Shown piece by piece: positions 62,914-64,000 of a stretch of 64,000 nt of DNA. How positions within the stretch are numbered: the first letter of the stretch is position 1; each line of letters starts with the position of its first letter. Below the pieces are notes generated by a model. That model had not been told where the DNA came from. It saw nothing but the letters and a program-made list of their open reading frames with translations, and ran no database searches. The position numbers and the translations under genes were made by a program. This DNA comes from Fen-1298 sp963833465 (GTDB taxonomy: Bacteria; Bacteroidota; Ignavibacteria; UBA10030): positions 868,001 to 932,000 of the forward strand of contig CAWHXW010000004.1 in the NCBI GenBank assembly GCA_963833465.1, given 5' to 3'.

Positions 62914-64000
62914 ATGAAACAACTTGTTATCCTTCTTATTGTTCTAATAATGAACATCGGTTACGCTCAACAGCCGGCTTATAAAAATCCATCATTGCCA
63001 GTTTCACAGCGAGTTGAAGATTTACTCCAGCGAATGACATTAGAAGAGCAGGCAGCGCAACTCTATGGATGTTTTTCTGGAGACAGTCTTAACTTCGATG
63101 AGAACGACAACTTCATCGGTGTGCAAGATACCGCAATTCTTATTCATGGGATCGGCAGTTTTGGAACAATGTCTCTTTGGCAAACACATTCGCATCGTCA
63201 GCGAGCACAACGTATCAACAGCATTCAGCGTTATATGATCGAGAAATCTCGTTTGGGCATTCCATTATTTTTCTTCGGTGAAGCACTTCATGGATTTATG
63301 GCAGACGGTGCTACGTCATTCCCGCAAGCAATCGCTCTGGGAAGCACGTGGGACACCACTTTAGTCGAGCAGGTATTCACTGCGGCAGCATTAGAAGCAA
63401 GTTCGCGTGGAACTAGACAAGTCCTTTCGCCGGTAGTTGATTTGGCTCGCGATCCACGATGGGGACGTACCGAAGAATGTTACAGCGAAGATCCTTATTT
63501 GGTATCACGCATGGGCATAGCAGCAGTATTTGGATTTCAAGGGCGTGATAGTGTGATAGATTCTCACCATGTTGCAGTGACTCTTAAACACTTTGCCGGA
63601 CATGGACAGCCCGAAGGCGGCCGTAATATCGCTCCTGTAAATTATTCGGAACGTGAATTTCGCGAGAATCATCTCTACCCTTTTGAAATGGCTGTAACCA
63701 AAGCTCATGCACGATCATTAATGGCATCATACAATGAATGGGATGGCATTCCAAATCATGTAAATCACAAATTACTTACCGACATTCTTCGTGGAGAATG
63801 GGGATTCAATGGTTTTGTGATGAGCGATGGCGGCGGCATGGATGTTACTTATCGTGAACATCTTGCAGCTGCGGATTCGATCGAATCCGGTATTCTTTCT
63901 CTTAATGCCGGCATTGATTATGAACTCGGCAGAGGGACTTGTTTCGGGCCGCTCATTGAACAAGCAAAAAAAGGAAAAGTCTTTGAGTCAGCTATACGCA
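62914..64000 (+). CDS. Exported beta-glycosidase, glycoside hydrolase family 3 (incomplete at right edge)
   Basis: An open frame from ATG 62914 to the window end, at least 362 residues. It has a signal peptide (KQLVILLIVLIMNIGYAQQ), then GH3 barrel motifs: DLLQRMTLEEQAAQLYG, GIPLFFFGEALHGFM, SPVVDLARDPRWGRTEECYSEDPYL, TLKHFAGHGQPEGGRN and the nucleophile Asp in FNGFVMSDGGGMD. This is a second GH3 in the cluster, different from the one at 45397. The C-terminal domains lie beyond the window. Confidence 0.9.
   Translation, partial: MKQLVILLIVLIMNIGYAQQPAYKNPSLPVSQRVEDLLQRMTLEEQAAQLYGCFSGDSLNFDENDNFIGVQDTAILIHGIGSFGTMSLWQTHSHRQRAQRINSIQRYMIEKSRLGIPLFFFGEALHGFMADGATSFPQAIALGSTWDTTLVEQVFTAAALEASSRGTRQVLSPVVDLARDPRWGRTEECYSEDPYLVSRMGIAAVFGFQGRDSVIDSHHVAVTLKHFAGHGQPEGGRNIAPVNYSEREFRENHLYPFEMAVTKAHARSLMASYNEWDGIPNHVNHKLLTDILRGEWGFNGFVMSDGGGMDVTYREHLAAADSIESGILSLNAGIDYELGRGTCFGPLIEQAKKGKVFESAIR

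Noticed and set aside
1..64000. CRISPR arrays, insertion sequences, integrases, phage genes, attachment sites or an origin
   Set aside because: No regularly spaced repeats, transposase or integrase motifs, or DnaA-box clusters were found anywhere in the window.

Overview
The window is AT-rich DNA from a Gram-negative member of the Bacteroidota/Ignavibacteriota (FCB) group. The clearest sign is a set of exported proteins ending in a type IX secretion (T9SS) C-terminal sorting domain with the YPNPFNPST-type motif and a terminal K/R-LxLLK-like tail. Supporting signs are a TamB/AsmA protein, a split HldE (separate heptose kinase and adenylyltransferase genes), and outer-membrane-type repeats and barrels. 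The family level is inference from these features; no rRNA gene is present.

Layout. (a) 1-27130, almost all minus strand: a peptidase-MA/TolB-propeller protein broken by a frameshift, RNase R, TamB, the heptose-activation pair rfaE2/rfaE1, a T9SS serine peptidase broken by two frameshifts, tRNA-Gly(GCC) with a structured tail and terminator, a CYTH protein, greA, ribBA, yajC, tgt, a GH5 glycosidase, glnS, a ParA-type ATPase, an FAH-family hydrolase, a T9SS subtilase broken by one frameshift, and a small exported protein that looks like a free-standing subtilase propeptide. (b) 27311-36495, plus strand: purM, a DUF2721 membrane protein, a surface-polysaccharide block (GT4, flippase, polysaccharide deacetylase-like, GT4; joined by TAATG overlaps), a YmdB-type phosphodiesterase, a methyltransferase and folD. 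(c) 36510-48530, minus strand: a small dimeric-barrel protein, two DUF3857/transglutaminase proteins, a 4-TM protein, then GH94 phosphorylase, GPH-family sugar symporter, GH3 glucosidase and aldo/keto reductase. (d) 48531-49667: non-coding, holding decayed T9SS C-termini. (e) 49668-64000, plus strand: DUF362 protein, two CBM9-like paralogues, GH97, GH31 with PA14 domain, a very large T9SS protein, and a second GH3 running off the right end.

How the genes fit. Regions c and e face away from each other across region d and together form a sugar-polymer utilisation locus: extracellular or periplasmic GH31/GH97/GH3 enzymes would trim side chains and beta-linked oligosaccharides, the GPH symporter would import disaccharides and the GH94 enzyme would phosphorolyse them. 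There is no SusC/SusD pair in the window. Region b builds and exports a surface glycan; rfaE1/rfaE2 in region a supply ADP-heptose for LPS-type glycans.

The most unusual property is seven frame breaks in six loci, all in predicted exported proteins, with none in the housekeeping genes. Six of the seven need a +1 shift, and four of those have an in-frame stop codon exactly where the other frame can take over. Sequencing error, pseudogene decay and recoding cannot be separated from the sequence alone. Other points worth checking are the tRNA-Gly tail RNA with a possible pseudoknot, the stand-alone propeptide-like protein beside a subtilase, a transglutaminase pair in which one copy has lost its catalytic Cys and His, and the T9SS relics in region d.
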